Under the pieces are notes generated by a model that was not told the DNA's origin, ran no database searches, and saw only the letters and a list, made by a program, of their open reading frames with translations. Shown in pieces: positions 5,012 through 5,044 of a stretch of 5,044 nucleotides of DNA. The stretch lies in contig JAGXHH010000242.1 of NCBI GenBank assembly GCA_024636355.1, positions 1 to 5,044 on the forward strand, read 5' to 3'. The stretch comes from Desulfobacteraceae bacterium (lineage in GTDB: Bacteria > Desulfobacterota > Desulfobacteria > Desulfobacterales > Desulfosalsimonadaceae). The position numbers and the translations under genes were made by a program. Position 1 is the first letter of the stretch. The number at the start of each line of letters is the position of its first letter.

Positions 5012-5044
5012 CTGTCTCTTATACACATCTGACGCTGCCGACGA
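5012..5044. other. Nextera/Tn5 read-1 adapter (non-biological)
   Basis: The sequence starts with the 19-bp Tn5 mosaic end CTGTCTCTTATACACATCT and continues GACGCTGCCGACGA, together the complete 33-base reverse complement of the Nextera read-1 adapter. Genomic sequence stops at 5011, inside the GntR-family gene. A minus-strand frame beginning here encodes the well-known contaminant peptide MCIRDS. Confidence 0.98.

Noticed and set aside
4666..5028. Minus-strand 120-residue frame starting MCIRDS
   Set aside because: Its start lies in the Nextera adapter and it runs antisense through the GntR-family gene; MCIRDS is the hallmark of adapter contamination.

Overview
This window is a short assembled contig, not an uninterrupted piece of chromosome. 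Both ends carry sequencing-library adapter: the last 33 bases match the reverse complement of the Nextera/Tn5 read-1 adapter, and the first 9 bases match the 3' tail of the Tn5 mosaic end. The biological sequence therefore runs from about 10 to 5011, and the genes at both ends are cut by the contig boundary. Gene content (a multi-cluster ferredoxin of a type often found with formate dehydrogenase, an RhlE-type RNA helicase, a FadR-type GntR regulator), moderate-to-high GC genes and repeat-rich intergenic DNA suggest a Gram-negative anaerobe or facultative anaerobe. Desulfobacterota is my best guess, held weakly.

Layout. (1) 10-1238, minus strand: a multi-[4Fe-4S] ferredoxin-like protein, open at the left edge and lacking its C-terminus. 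(2) 1239-2545: about 1.3 kb with no convincing intact gene, packed with structured repeats. These are a 38-nt CACGTG-rich imperfect palindrome, a pair of REP-like hairpins, a 97-nt G/C-tract inverted repeat, and two inverted repeats built on a 9-nt CATGAAGNN unit. The last two flank a C-terminal gene remnant (2109-2342, minus). (3) 2545-4124, minus strand: a complete transcription unit for an RhlE-like DEAD-box RNA helicase, with a near-consensus sigma70 promoter (4096-4124), an 89-nt leader, an intrinsic terminator inside that leader (4025-4054), a strong Shine-Dalgarno sequence, the gene (2684-4000) and a strong terminator (2545-2590). (4) 4125-4752: an intergenic region with an orphan plus-strand terminator (4389-4420) and a FadR-family-type operator palindrome (4588-4598). 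(5) 4753-5011, plus strand: the N-terminal winged-helix DNA-binding domain of a GntR/FadR-subfamily regulator, cut by the right contig edge.

The three genes do not form one pathway. The helicase and the regulator are transcribed divergently from a roughly 750-bp region, and the ferredoxin gene belongs to a cluster lying off the left edge. The most interesting biological signals are the terminator in the helicase leader, which suggests transcription attenuation, and the operator upstream of the regulator, which suggests autoregulation. I see no evidence for a wholly new system.
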